Below, piece after piece: positions 7,785-16,497 of a stretch of DNA of 64,000 bases. Both the position numbers and the translations under genes were made by a program. The notes under the pieces are model-generated. The model was not told the DNA's origin. It did not search any database and saw nothing but the letters and a program-made list of their open reading frames with translations. The stretch's first letter is position 1; the number at the start of each line of letters is the position of its first letter. Origin of the DNA: an uncultured Roseiflexaceae bacterium (GTDB lineage Bacteria; Chloroflexota; Chloroflexia; Chloroflexales; Roseiflexaceae); NCBI GenBank assembly GCA_937988885.1, contig CALKHR010000194.1:1-64000 (forward strand). The letters are read 5' to 3'.

Positions 7785-9317
7785 ATGACAAGCATCATCA
7801 TCATCGGCGGCGGCGTAGCTGGCCTAACCGCCGCCACACAGCTTGCGGGGCGTGGCCTGCAGCCGCTCGTGCTCGAAGCCGACCCGCAGTTTGTGGGTGG
7901 GCGCTTGCGCGGCGGCCCCACCGTCGAACTCACCGATAGCAACGGCCAACGCTGGGCCTTCCCGGGCGAACACGGCATGCACGGCATCTGGTCGCCCTAT
8001 GTCAACCTCAAAGCGCTACTGAAACGCCACAACATCATGCCCGAACTGGTGCCCTCACGAGAGGAGACCTGGATTCTGGGCCGTGGCGACAAAGTGTACA
8101 AGGCCGGGATCGGCAGCGCCATCCGCAACAGCGTGGTGCCCGCGCCGTTCCACTACCTGCAACTGCTGCTGCGGCCACGGCTGCTCGGCATGCTCTCGAT
8201 CTGGGATTTCCTCTCGCTGGCCCGCGTGGAAGGCACGCTCTTCTCAGCCATGGCGATCGACCCGCTGGCCGAGGGCAAAGCGCTCGACGGCATGAGCCTG
8301 GCCGACTTCACGCACGGCTGGACGCCGACCATACGCGAGCTGTTCGCTGGACTAGCCCGCAACGCCCTGGCCGCCCACCCCGAATCGGCGCCCGTGGCGG
8401 GGTTCATCGCCTTTTTGCGCTTCTACACGCTGCTGCGGCGCGACGCCTGGGAGTTCGGCTACCTGCCCGGCACAGGCGGCGAATGCATCACGGAGCCGCT
8501 GGCCAAGACCGCACGCGACCTGGGGGCCGAGATACGTCTGGGCTGGCGCGCCGAACAACTCGACCGCAGCGACGAGCGCTGGCAGGTCACCGCCACCGAC
8601 GCCGACGGGCAGACCCACACGCTCAGCGCCGACCGGATCGTATTGGCGCTCGATGCGCCCGCCGCCCGCCGACTGCTGACCAACAGCCCCGCGACTGCCG
8701 AGCGCGCAGCCACCCTGCGCTTCCCAACCGGCGTGCCCACCCTGATCGCCCGCATCTGGTTCAAGCAGACGCCGCGCAACATCGCTGCTTCGGGCATCTG
8801 CACGGGCGACATGCTGGCCGACAACTTCTTCTGGCTGGAGCAGATTCAGCCCGCCTACCGCGCCTGGCACCAAGCCACCGGCGGCAGCGTGCTCGAAGCA
8901 CACATCTACGGCCCGCCCGAAACGCTCGCCCAACCCGACGCCGCGATCCTGACGCGGATCGTCCACGACACCTACCGCAGTTTCCCCGAACTGCGCGGCT
9001 CGCTGCTGCACACCGTCGCGCTGCGCAACGAAGCCACTCACACCCTGTTCACCCCGAGCGACCCAGCGCACTCGCTCTCCATCCAAACTCCCTGGCCCAA
9101 CATGGTGGCCTGCGGCGATTGGATCACCGACGCGAATCCAGCGATGTACCTGGAGCGCGCCACCACCACAGGCATGATCGCCGCCAATCAGGTGCTAAGC
9201 GAACTCTCGCTGGAGCCGTGGCCCATCCTGAAGCATCCCGAGCCAGAATGGCTGGCGCAAAAACTCAGCAACGTGTTCACTGGCCTGCGTCGCGCCATGC
9301 TCGCCCGCCGCCGCTAA
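7785..9317 (+). CDS. FAD-dependent amine oxidase/phytoene desaturase-family protein
   Basis: The 510-residue flavoprotein opens with a Rossmann dinucleotide motif (IIIIGGGVAGLTAA) followed by VLEADPQFVGGRLRGG, typical of the carotenoid desaturase/amine oxidase superfamily. A GEHGMHGIW segment near residue 65 and the GDWITDANPAMYLERATTTG C-terminal FAD motif support this. The layout recalls carotene desaturase/methyltransferase (CrtU-like) and squalene-pathway oxidases, but I cannot choose between them. It follows the SDR gene by about 50 bp. A lipid or carotenoid substrate is an inference. Confidence 0.85.
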   Translation: MTSIIIIGGGVAGLTAATQLAGRGLQPLVLEADPQFVGGRLRGGPTVELTDSNGQRWAFPGEHGMHGIWSPYVNLKALLKRHNIMPELVPSREETWILGRGDKVYKAGIGSAIRNSVVPAPFHYLQLLLRPRLLGMLSIWDFLSLARVEGTLFSAMAIDPLAEGKALDGMSLADFTHGWTPTIRELFAGLARNALAAHPESAPVAGFIAFLRFYTLLRRDAWEFGYLPGTGGECITEPLAKTARDLGAEIRLGWRAEQLDRSDERWQVTATDADGQTHTLSADRIVLALDAPAARRLLTNSPATAERAATLRFPTGVPTLIARIWFKQTPRNIAASGICTGDMLADNFFWLEQIQPAYRAWHQATGGSVLEAHIYGPPETLAQPDAAILTRIVHDTYRSFPELRGSLLHTVALRNEATHTLFTPSDPAHSLSIQTPWPNMVACGDWITDANPAMYLERATTTGMIAANQVLSELSLEPWPILKHPEPEWLAQKLSNVFTGLRRAMLARRR

Positions 9318-9379
9318 CCATACAGCCGCGACATTAGTGGTATCATGCCGCCAGGATTCGCCCTACACACAGGCCATTG

Positions 9380-10732
9380 ATGCAAGTACACACCTATCAG
9401 GAAGCCCTAGATTACCTGTACTCATTCCTCGACACCGAGCGCAACATGCCGAAGCGCCCGGCCGAGTTGAATTTACCGCGCACCTTCGCACTGCTGCGCG
9501 CGTTCGGCGAGCCGCAGCGCTCCTTCCCGAGCGTCGTGATCGCCGGGACCAAGGGCAAAGGCTCCACCGCCTCGATGCTCGAATCGATCGTGCGCTCCAG
9601 CGGGTTGCGCACTGGCTTGTGGAGTTCACCGCACCTGCATTCGTACCGCGAACGCATCCAAGTCAACCGCCAACTGATCAGCCAAGCCGATCTCGTGGCG
9701 CAGGTGAACGCCATCCAACCGCAGATCGCCGCCTTCGACACCGAACAGTACGGCAACCCCACCGTGTTCGAGTTAGGATTCATCATCGCGCTGCGCACCT
9801 TCGCCGAGCGCAACGTCGATCTCGCGATCATCGAGGTGGGCTTGGGCGGGCGCTACGATAGCGCGAACGCCATCACACCGCTGCTCTCGATCATCACCTC
9901 GATCAGCTACGACCACATGCACATCTTGGGCAACACACTCACCCAAATCGCCAGCGACAAAGCGGGCATCTTCAAGCCAGGCGTACCAGCCATCGTCAGC
10001 GCGCAGCACCCCGAAGCGCTCGCCGCCATCGTGCAGACGGCGAACGAGGTTGGCACACCGCTGTGGGTGGCCTGCGCGCCCAATCAGCAAACGCTGCCGG
10101 AGTTCCCGCCCAACACGCAATTGCCGACCCTGTTCGACCCGTTCGAGCGATACCACGGCCCAACCGCCACCGCGCTCCAAGGCGTCTTCCAGCACGAAAA
10201 CGCCCGCCTCGCCACCGGCGCGGCCCTGCTGCTGCGCGACCAAGGACTGCCAATCACCGACCAAGCGATCGGCGAAGGGCTCGCCAACGCGCAATGGCCC
10301 GGTCGAATGGAAGTGGTGCCTGGCACGCCAACCTTCGTACTCGACGGCGCGCACAACGGCGACTCCGCGCACAAACTGCTGCAATCGCTGCGCGAAGCCT
10401 ACCCCGGACGCAAACTCGTGCTCGTGCTCGGCACCTCGCAAGACAAAGACATCGCCCGCATCCTGAACGAACTCGTGCCCGCCGCCGACGCACTAGTGCT
10501 GACGCGCTCGTGGCACCCGCGCGCCTGGGTGGACCTCGACGCGCTGGCCGAAAGAGCCCGCCCACTGCTGCGCACGCCCGAGACGCCGCTGCTCACCGAG
10601 GCCGACGTGCCCGAAGCGATCGCGCAGGCCCGCAGGCTCGCCAGCCCCGACGCGCTCATCTGCGTGACCGGATCGCTGTTCGTGGTGGCCGCCGCCCGCG
10701 AGATCCTGGGCCTCAGCAACGAAAAAGACTAA
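9380..10732 (+). CDS. folC: Folylpolyglutamate synthase / dihydrofolate synthase family
   Basis: FolC adds glutamate to dihydropteroate and folates in the cytoplasm. The 450-residue protein has the Mur-ligase-like layout: ATP-binding AGTKGKGSTASML near residue 55, SSPHLHSYRERI, EVGLGGRYDSANAI, SYDHMHILGNTLTQIASDKAGIFK-type core in pieces, and VLDGAHNGDSAHKL starting the C-terminal domain. The ATG at 9380 is preferred over the TTG just before it. An extended -10-like TGGTATCAT lies near 9341, so it may have its own promoter. It ends before an inverted repeat that may be a terminator. Confidence 0.94.
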   Translation: MQVHTYQEALDYLYSFLDTERNMPKRPAELNLPRTFALLRAFGEPQRSFPSVVIAGTKGKGSTASMLESIVRSSGLRTGLWSSPHLHSYRERIQVNRQLISQADLVAQVNAIQPQIAAFDTEQYGNPTVFELGFIIALRTFAERNVDLAIIEVGLGGRYDSANAITPLLSIITSISYDHMHILGNTLTQIASDKAGIFKPGVPAIVSAQHPEALAAIVQTANEVGTPLWVACAPNQQTLPEFPPNTQLPTLFDPFERYHGPTATALQGVFQHENARLATGAALLLRDQGLPITDQAIGEGLANAQWPGRMEVVPGTPTFVLDGAHNGDSAHKLLQSLREAYPGRKLVLVLGTSQDKDIARILNELVPAADALVLTRSWHPRAWVDLDALAERARPLLRTPETPLLTEADVPEAIAQARRLASPDALICVTGSLFVVAAAREILGLSNEKD

Positions 10733-10738
10733 CGCAAC

Positions 10739-10774
10739 GAGGGTGCAGCACGTCGCTCTACGTACTGCACCCTC
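10739..10774. terminator. Inverted repeat downstream of folC
   Basis: GAGGGTGCAG (10739-10748) pairs with CTGCACCCTC (10765-10774), a perfect 10-bp stem overlapping the folC stop region. No clear U-tract follows. It lies between folC and the convergent RuvC-like gene, where a terminator is expected. Confidence 0.5.
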
Positions 10775-10950
10775 AACTCCACATTCTGACCACAAAGCCG
10801 CAGTTGGTCATTTGGTTTGAAGAAAAGCCCGTCCGATTCACGCGAGCACCGTCGTAGCGCAACAAGCGGGCCAATCCGAGCGGCGCACTGGCGTGTCTCG
10901 GGGCACATCAACGCCCTGGCCCAACCATCATGGCCGTACTCGGGAATAGC

Positions 10951-11514
10951 TTATCGTTGGCGAAGTTCGCGGGGATAATCGGGGAGCAAGCCGCAATCCA
11001 CCACCGCCCACAAACCCAGCAGAATCGCCTCGGCGGCATCGTGGCGCAGCGACGTGGGGCGCGCCGCACCCGACCACGCGATCACGCGGCGGGCCAGCGT
11101 ATCGGCCTGCGCCTTCGCTTGATGGCCGTTGCGCTGCTCGCGGGCATACAGCAGATCAGCGCGCCAACGCTCGGCGGAGAGCGCCCGCAACGCGATACCG
11201 CGCCGTTGCGCCTCGCGCTCCCATGGCAACAGCAACGCCCCACCGCCCTCGATGTACAGCCACGCCAGCGCAGCGTGCTCGTCGAGCAGAAATGCAGCAC
11301 CACGCTTCAAGCGCTGCGCACTCCCGAAGTTGTGCGAACGGTACCACAGCAGCCGCCCATCGCCACCATAACCCGCTAAACCAGTGCGCAAGCCTAGATC
11401 CACCGCGAGCAGCGCAGTCTGCGGCGCAGGCGCAGGCTCAGGCGGCGCGTCATCCGGCACGCCGGGCAACATAGCATACATATCCCGCTGATCATCGGCA
11501 TCGTAGGGCGGCAT
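10951..11514 (-). CDS. RuvC-like (RNase H-fold) predicted nuclease
   Basis: The 187-residue protein carries a pattern like RuvC-type Holliday junction resolvases: a first-strand acidic residue in LLAVDLGLRTG (D39), a second in LYIEGGG (E89) and a C-terminal LRHDAAEAILLG helix (H158, D159) like the RuvC HxxDA region. An acidic, proline-rich N-terminus of about 30 residues precedes it. I chose the ATG at 11514 because GAGGA lies 5 nt upstream; an ATG at 11526 is possible. No partner genes are evident. The fold is probable; nuclease activity is inferred. Confidence 0.65.
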   Translation of the reverse strand: MPPYDADDQRDMYAMLPGVPDDAPPEPAPAPQTALLAVDLGLRTGLAGYGGDGRLLWYRSHNFGSAQRLKRGAAFLLDEHAALAWLYIEGGGALLLPWEREAQRRGIALRALSAERWRADLLYAREQRNGHQAKAQADTLARRVIAWSGAARPTSLRHDAAEAILLGLWAVVDCGLLPDYPRELRQR

Positions 11515-11749
11515 ACCAATCCTCATCAAACATCAGGATCGCCTTGTTGTACCAAACATCCACCAATTACGCAACAAGCATCATCACATGAATTTCCAAC
11601 CATTTATTAACCAATTTTCATTCCTCAAACACAACAAAAAACGTAATTAACAAGAGAAATTTTACACTTATACACTTGATCATTCATTTAAACCTAGTTA
11701 CACTCATCAACATGAGTGCCACATAGTTATCTCCGAACGATAGCAATGA
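11515..11749. other. AT-rich spacer
   Basis: This stretch is markedly AT-rich compared with its neighbours (long A/T runs between about 11570 and 11700). I found no supported coding frame or RNA structure in it. It lies immediately upstream of a decayed repeat-protein fragment, which suggests an eroding accessory insertion. Confidence 0.5.
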
Positions 11750-11974
11750 CCTCACCAAAGTCGAACCATCTTTGCTGTAGAGAATAACCCCGCCTTCCTG
11801 AGCGATGTCGTTAGCATGCCGCTGCGTGTGATCAACGTGAGCAATCCCAGCAAACCCACCTTCGTCATCGGTTGGAATGCCAGTTGGAGGCCCAATAGAG
11901 TCGCCGCCCAGAACGGTAAGGTCTCTCTTGCCACGCTTGGCAAAGGCATTCAGGTGTTTAACTACCAGCCGTAA
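11750..11974 (+). pseudogene. C-terminal remnant of an LVIVD-repeat protein
   Basis: The plus frame ending at TAA 11972-11974 reads RVINVSNPSKPTFVIGW and then GKVSLATLGKGIQVFNYQP. This is the recognisable pattern of LVIVD beta-propeller repeats (V-DVSNPxxP then an xAYVAxxxxGLxVVD-like strand). No start codon or upstream propeller blades are present; the frame closes at a TGA at 11747 and neighbouring frames contain stops. I read it as the decayed 3' end of a secreted beta-propeller gene. The minus-strand frame over the same bases is a shadow. Confidence 0.6.
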
Positions 11975-12007
11975 CGCTTGGGGCAGAGACGCAGGGAACA
12001 CACAAAA

Positions 12008-12040
12008 AGCCGACGATCAGCCCGCTGATCGTCGGCTTTT
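12008..12040. terminator. Bidirectional intrinsic terminator
   Basis: AGCCGACGATCAGC (12008-12021) and GCTGATCGTCGGCT (12024-12037) form a perfect 14-bp stem. It is flanked by A-run on the left and TTTT on the right, so it can stop transcription from both sides. It lies 17 bp beyond the clpS stop (minus strand) and after the LVIVD remnant (plus strand). Confidence 0.88.
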
Positions 12041-12056
12041 CGGACATTTCGGGCGA

Positions 12057-12386
12057 TTACGCGTCGGGTTCGAGGTAGAAACTCAAAGGGTATCCAGCCT
12101 CGCGCGCACGGCTCTGCGCATCGTACACGCGCTGTTTCGCCTCCTCAAACGGCAACACGCACACCAGCGCTCCGCCGGTATTGTGTGCCTCCAGCATCAC
12201 ATGGTAGGCCTTGTCGATCTCAAGCTCGAAGATCGTCAGCAGAATCAGCACGACAAACTCCATCGGCGTCACATCATCGTTTTGGATGATCACGCGGTAG
12301 AGTCGTTCTAGCTCCTCATCGCTGACGACCACATACTCAACATCGACAGTTGTTTTGGGCTGTGCAACATCCACGGTTTTTGTCAT
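12057..12386 (-). CDS. clpS: ATP-dependent Clp protease adaptor ClpS
   Basis: ClpS recognises N-degron substrates and delivers them to ClpA/ClpC with ClpP. The 109-residue protein has the family core: YRVIIQNDDVTPMEFVV (with the ND pair that contacts the N-degron), MLEAHNTGGALVCV and the AREAGYPLSFYLEP C-terminus. Its N-terminal tail of about 28 residues fits the flexible extension of the family. The ATG at 12386 was chosen; GTG codons at 12413/12410 are alternatives. No clpA or clpP is in the window, but a single-ring Clp-like ATPase lies at 36 kb. Confidence 0.92.
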   Translation of the reverse strand: MTKTVDVAQPKTTVDVEYVVVSDEELERLYRVIIQNDDVTPMEFVVLILLTIFELEIDKAYHVMLEAHNTGGALVCVLPFEEAKQRVYDAQSRAREAGYPLSFYLEPDA

Positions 12387-12466
12387 CGTGTTGAAGTTTC
12401 TCTCATGCACCACCGCTTTTTCCTACATCGATTCTAGATTCTACCAAGAACGAGTACCCATCGCAA

Positions 12467-13162
12467 CTACGAGGCACGCAACACCTGCACACCCTGCGCG
12501 CCCGCCACAAACGCCATCACCGCCATGCCCAGGAACAGGCCATGCTCAACCACACCCGGAATCGCCTTGATCGCGGCCCCGGTCGCCTCTGGATTCTCGA
12601 TGGCTGAGAAATGACAATCGAGGATATAATTGTTCTCATCGGTGCGGTAGGGCTGCTGATCCGCGCCCATCCGTAACACCGGCTCACAACCCACATCGCG
12701 CAGGCGGCGAGTCACCAACGGCAAGCTGAGCGGGATCACCTCCACCGGCAACGGCGAGCGCGTGCCCAACTGCTTCACGATCTTCGTCTCATCGGCCATA
12801 ATGATCAGACGATCCGTGCAGGTCTCCACGATCTTCTCGTACAACAGCGCGCCACCCAGGCCCTTGATCAGATTCAGCTTCGGATCGATCTCATCGGCAC
12901 CATCGAGCGCAATATCCAGCTTCGAATGCTGCTCTAGCGTCGCCAGCGGAATGCCCAACTCGCGCGCCAGCGTTCCCGCCGCAATCGATGTCGGCACACC
13001 CACGATGTCGCGCAATCGGCCATCGCGCAAGCGGGCCGCCAAGCCTTTCAACATATGCTTCGCGGTGGAACCAGTGCCGAGGCCCACCACCATACCACTC
13101 TCAATCAGGTCGAGTGCACGTTCAGCAGCTTGCTGCTTAAAGACTTCTAAATCGACTGTCAC
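12467..13162 (-). CDS. rpiA: Ribose-5-phosphate isomerase A
   Basis: RpiA interconverts ribose 5-phosphate and ribulose 5-phosphate in the pentose phosphate pathway. The 231-residue protein is the usual length and has the phosphate-binding GLGTGSTAKHM, the catalytic DGADEIDPKLNLIKGLGGALLYEK region in pieces and the VEVIPLSLPLV and GVVEHGLFLGMA segments. It begins 3 nt after the stop of the upstream HAD gene, so the two form an operon. Confidence 0.96.
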   Translation of the reverse strand: MTVDLEVFKQQAAERALDLIESGMVVGLGTGSTAKHMLKGLAARLRDGRLRDIVGVPTSIAAGTLARELGIPLATLEQHSKLDIALDGADEIDPKLNLIKGLGGALLYEKIVETCTDRLIIMADETKIVKQLGTRSPLPVEVIPLSLPLVTRRLRDVGCEPVLRMGADQQPYRTDENNYILDCHFSAIENPEATGAAIKAIPGVVEHGLFLGMAVMAFVAGAQGVQVLRAS

Positions 13163-13165
13163 AGC

Positions 13166-13966
13166 TCAAACTCCCTCGACGAGCTGATACAGCCCTTCGA
13201 TCACATAGGTTGGTTGAATGCCCAATGTCTCGATCATCTCGCGCGTCGATGCGCCAGTCAACGTCAACGCCGTCGCCATTCCGGCGGCGTTGCCCATCGC
13301 AATATCGGTCTCCAAGCGGTCGCCCGTCATCAGACAGCGCTCCAAGGGCAACTGAATGATCTCGGCCACCGCCTGCGCCATAATCGGTGATGGCTTGCCG
13401 ACCACCACCTCGATCTTGGTATTGGTACACGCCTCGATGGCGGCGATGATCGCCGCAGCATCTGGTTCGCCGCCACCGGGCACCGGGCAATAGCGATCGG
13501 CATTGGTGGCGATCAGGCGCGCCCCCGCCCGAATCGCATCGAACGCGATCTGCAGTTTGCGGTACTCGAAGGTGCGGTCGAACGACGCGATCACAAACTC
13601 GATCTCGCCGGCTCGCTCGGTCAATTGAAAGCCCGCCGCCGTCAACTCGTCCTTCAAGGGCTGCTCGCCCACCACAAACACCTTGCTCCCGGGCGCCTCG
13701 CGCAGCAGCCACTGCACCAGCACAATCGCCGAGTTGATGATCTCGTGCGCGGGTGTGGGCAGGCCCAACCGCTCCAGGCGCTTCACGTACTGCTCGCGGG
13801 TGTGCGTCGGATTGTTCGACAAAAACACCACGCGGCGGCCCAACGCCCGCAACCGCTGAATCGTCTCCCCAGCCCCAGGCAACAACGCCTCGCCCAAATA
13901 CACGGTCCCATCCAGATCAAAAATATACCCATCAAACAGCGGAATAGTCTGAGCGCTTTTCTGCAT
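13166..13966 (-). CDS. HAD-superfamily IIA phosphatase (NagD-like)
   Basis: The 266-residue cytoplasmic hydrolase has all four HAD motifs: DLDGTVYLGE (nucleophile and acid/base Asp), FLSNNPTHT, the KPSPIMAQ lysine and MTGDRLETDI. Residues between motifs II and III form the C2-type cap of subclass IIA (NagD/p-nitrophenyl phosphatase). The substrate is probably a sugar phosphate or similar small phosphate ester. It is the first gene of a two-gene operon with rpiA. Confidence 0.93.
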   Translation of the reverse strand: MQKSAQTIPLFDGYIFDLDGTVYLGEALLPGAGETIQRLRALGRRVVFLSNNPTHTREQYVKRLERLGLPTPAHEIINSAIVLVQWLLREAPGSKVFVVGEQPLKDELTAAGFQLTERAGEIEFVIASFDRTFEYRKLQIAFDAIRAGARLIATNADRYCPVPGGGEPDAAAIIAAIEACTNTKIEVVVGKPSPIMAQAVAEIIQLPLERCLMTGDRLETDIAMGNAAGMATALTLTGASTREMIETLGIQPTYVIEGLYQLVEGV

Positions 13967-14142
13967 AACGACACCATAGTCTCATCGCACACGCAACGAT
14001 GTGTTGCGTGGTGTGATTGTAGCATGTTCCGCGCCGTTGGGTGCGTGCGAACAATGACAAACAGGGTGATGAAACACTGAACGCATGGCCTGAGCCATGC
14101 GTCCAATACCTGCGCCTCGTGGGCTTCAACTTCGTGTTTCCG

Positions 14143-16206
14143 TTACGATTCGTGAGGGTTTTGCCCAAGCATACGCACCAGTGGGGCGGGGGCGTTCAGC
14201 GGATCGCGCAACGCCTGCTGCAGCAACTCCAACTCAGCCGCAAGTTGATGGGCCAGCGGATCGTCGCTCTGGCCGTGCAGGTAATTGGCACTGTTTTGGA
14301 GCACCTCACGAACCCGCGCCAACAGAGCGGCCTGATCCAGGATCGGCCCCTGCACCGTTGGAGCGACCGGCTCGGGCTGCGGCGCGTCGCGCACCTGCTC
14401 ATCGAAACTCAGTGCCAACGCCGCCACCTGCTCGCGCAGCGCAACATCCTCGCGCAACAGCGCAGCCGCCGCCAAACGCAGCGCGCCGAAGCAGGCCACC
14501 GCCGAGCGATTCACGATCAGCACTGCCCGACGGCGCAACGTACTAAACGTGGCAAGCGGAATACCGAGCGCCTCGCACACCTGCGCGGCCTGCATGGCCC
14601 ACGGGCGCGGGTAGAGCGCGTAGGCTGCTGCCGTTAGGCGTTGCTCATCGGCGCTCAGGCGCTGCCAAATCGCCTCGTTGGTCCACGTCTCGACCTCGTC
14701 GGCCCAATCCTGCGGGTTCACCAGATCGCCGGAGCGGCGGTACAGCGCCACCACCATTTGCAACAGCGCAGGAAGGCCACCCGTCGCATCGTAGAGCGAC
14801 CACCATTGATCGGGCGGCAGGGTCGGCGCGCCCACCCACAGCAAGCGCGCATCTTGCTCGCTCAAGCCCAACAACGGCGGCTCGTTCAGCGATTCGATCT
14901 GGCGGCGGCCCACCAGCAGCAGGCGGGTCGCATTGCTCACCACAAGCTCGGCCAGCGTGTCGAACAACAACTCGGCCTCATCGTGGTCCACCCGATGCAC
15001 ATCATCGAGCACCACCACCGCCGGACGCGCCAGCAAGCGGTCGTAGAGCAGCGCCAACAACTCGCGTGGCTCGTACTCCTCGGGTGGCGTCGAGCGCATC
15101 GTCTGCCAGAGCAGTTCGTCGCCATGCGCGGCCAGCGCCTTGGCGAGGCCACGGATAATGCCGATTTGGGTGGCATCGGGGCCAGCGTTGCAGATATGCC
15201 AGAGGATCGTCTGGCCGTAGCGTGCGCCCTCAGCGGCGAGTTCAGCGGCGAGCGCCGTCTTGCCGCTGCCAGGCAATCCCCAGATATGTGCAATCCCCTC
15301 GTTCTGGAGCCGCCAGGCGTAGTAGGCTTCCTCATCGCGCCGCCCGACGAATCCGGGTGTGCGGGGCAGGCGTTGGCTCGCCAAGGCGAGCGGAGCTTCG
15401 AGCCGTTCGCTGATGATTTGGGGCAGCAGAGCGCAGATCGTGTTGATACCCTGGCGTTTCGCGCGGCTGTAGGTGCTCGCACTGAGCGCCAGATCTTCCT
15501 CCAGATCGGCGCGGCGCTGGCCTGCCTCGTACTCGCCAGTGCAGATCAGGTAGGGCCACCAACTACGATCCACCACCGACACCGCACCGGGTGGGCGCAA
15601 CTGGTCGAGCGCATCACGAATGGCTTGCTGCAACAGCACACCACGCATCAGGGGCTCTTCTTCATCGGGGATCAAGTGCCGAGCTAATTCGCTCTCGCCC
15701 AACTGCAGCGGGGGATCTTCGGCCAGGAGCGGCAGCGCCGAGCGCAACAGCCCGCGCAAGCTATCCGGCGCGTCGTCGTCGTCCTCCTCCTGCTCTTGCT
15801 CCTCCGCATTACGGAGCCGCGCCAGAATACGGTAGGCAGTGCGACGGCTGAGCGATGCGCCCTGTTCGCCCAGTAACTCTTGCGCCAAATGCCATAGCCG
15901 ATCGCCGCCGGCATTTGGCTCCTGAGCCATTGCAGCGATCAACGCTTGCTCGGCTGGCGATTCTTTGCGTTGCCGACCACCACGCCGCGAGCGTAGCGCC
16001 TCTAGACCACCTTCGGCGTAGCTATGCAACACGTTACGCACAGTACGCTCGGAAAGTTGGTGCAGTTCAGCGGCCTCACGCTGAGTCATCTCCTCATGCA
16101 ACACCGCGTGCACCAACCGATAGCGCCGTATGCCATCGCTGTCGTCGCCAAAATATTTGATGAGGTCTTCTTCCGATAAGGTAGGCAGGGCTGGTAGGGC
16201 TTGCAT
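14143..16206 (-). CDS. STAND-type ATPase with N-terminal transposase-like HTH
   Basis: The 687-residue protein is unusual. Residues about 25-80 form a helix-turn-helix (MTQREAAELHQLSERTVRNVL) ending in a basic stretch (RSRRGGRQRK), like the HTH of IS630/Helix-turn-helix 29 families. A second HTH-like region follows to about 135, then an acidic run (EQEQEEDDDD). The NTPase core has Walker A GLPGSGKT (310-317) and Walker B VVVLDDVH (397-404) of the STAND/AAA type. The C-terminal third is helical. It is the only gene on its transcript. I infer an ATP-switch DNA-binding regulator; its signal and targets are unknown. Confidence 0.75.
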   Translation of the reverse strand: MQALPALPTLSEEDLIKYFGDDSDGIRRYRLVHAVLHEEMTQREAAELHQLSERTVRNVLHSYAEGGLEALRSRRGGRQRKESPAEQALIAAMAQEPNAGGDRLWHLAQELLGEQGASLSRRTAYRILARLRNAEEQEQEEDDDDAPDSLRGLLRSALPLLAEDPPLQLGESELARHLIPDEEEPLMRGVLLQQAIRDALDQLRPPGAVSVVDRSWWPYLICTGEYEAGQRRADLEEDLALSASTYSRAKRQGINTICALLPQIISERLEAPLALASQRLPRTPGFVGRRDEEAYYAWRLQNEGIAHIWGLPGSGKTALAAELAAEGARYGQTILWHICNAGPDATQIGIIRGLAKALAAHGDELLWQTMRSTPPEEYEPRELLALLYDRLLARPAVVVLDDVHRVDHDEAELLFDTLAELVVSNATRLLLVGRRQIESLNEPPLLGLSEQDARLLWVGAPTLPPDQWWSLYDATGGLPALLQMVVALYRRSGDLVNPQDWADEVETWTNEAIWQRLSADEQRLTAAAYALYPRPWAMQAAQVCEALGIPLATFSTLRRRAVLIVNRSAVACFGALRLAAAALLREDVALREQVAALALSFDEQVRDAPQPEPVAPTVQGPILDQAALLARVREVLQNSANYLHGQSDDPLAHQLAAELELLQQALRDPLNAPAPLVRMLGQNPHES

Positions 16207-16497
16207 TATTTGCCCCCTTCACATGTTGGCATCATCAGAAAACCTTGTTCAACAACAACGCGATTGCAGCTATGAACTATTCGAAACACTGATAAAACGC
16301 ACAAATAAGCCGCCGAGAAGGAACTTCACCGTTCCTTGCAACGCCGCTCAGTAGCCTAGCATACGCCGAACATTACCGCAAGCAGGAATAGCCTCGTGAA
16401 TAGCACTTAGGGGGAACTGTAAACAAGCTGTCATTTTTGGAAGCGACAACTTCTCAGATAGATCTCTCCAGAAAGCCAAATACGCCACGCTAGTATA

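Noticed and set aside
11684..12001. 105-codon minus-strand frame
   Set aside because: It is the antisense shadow of the LVIVD remnant and lacks family features.
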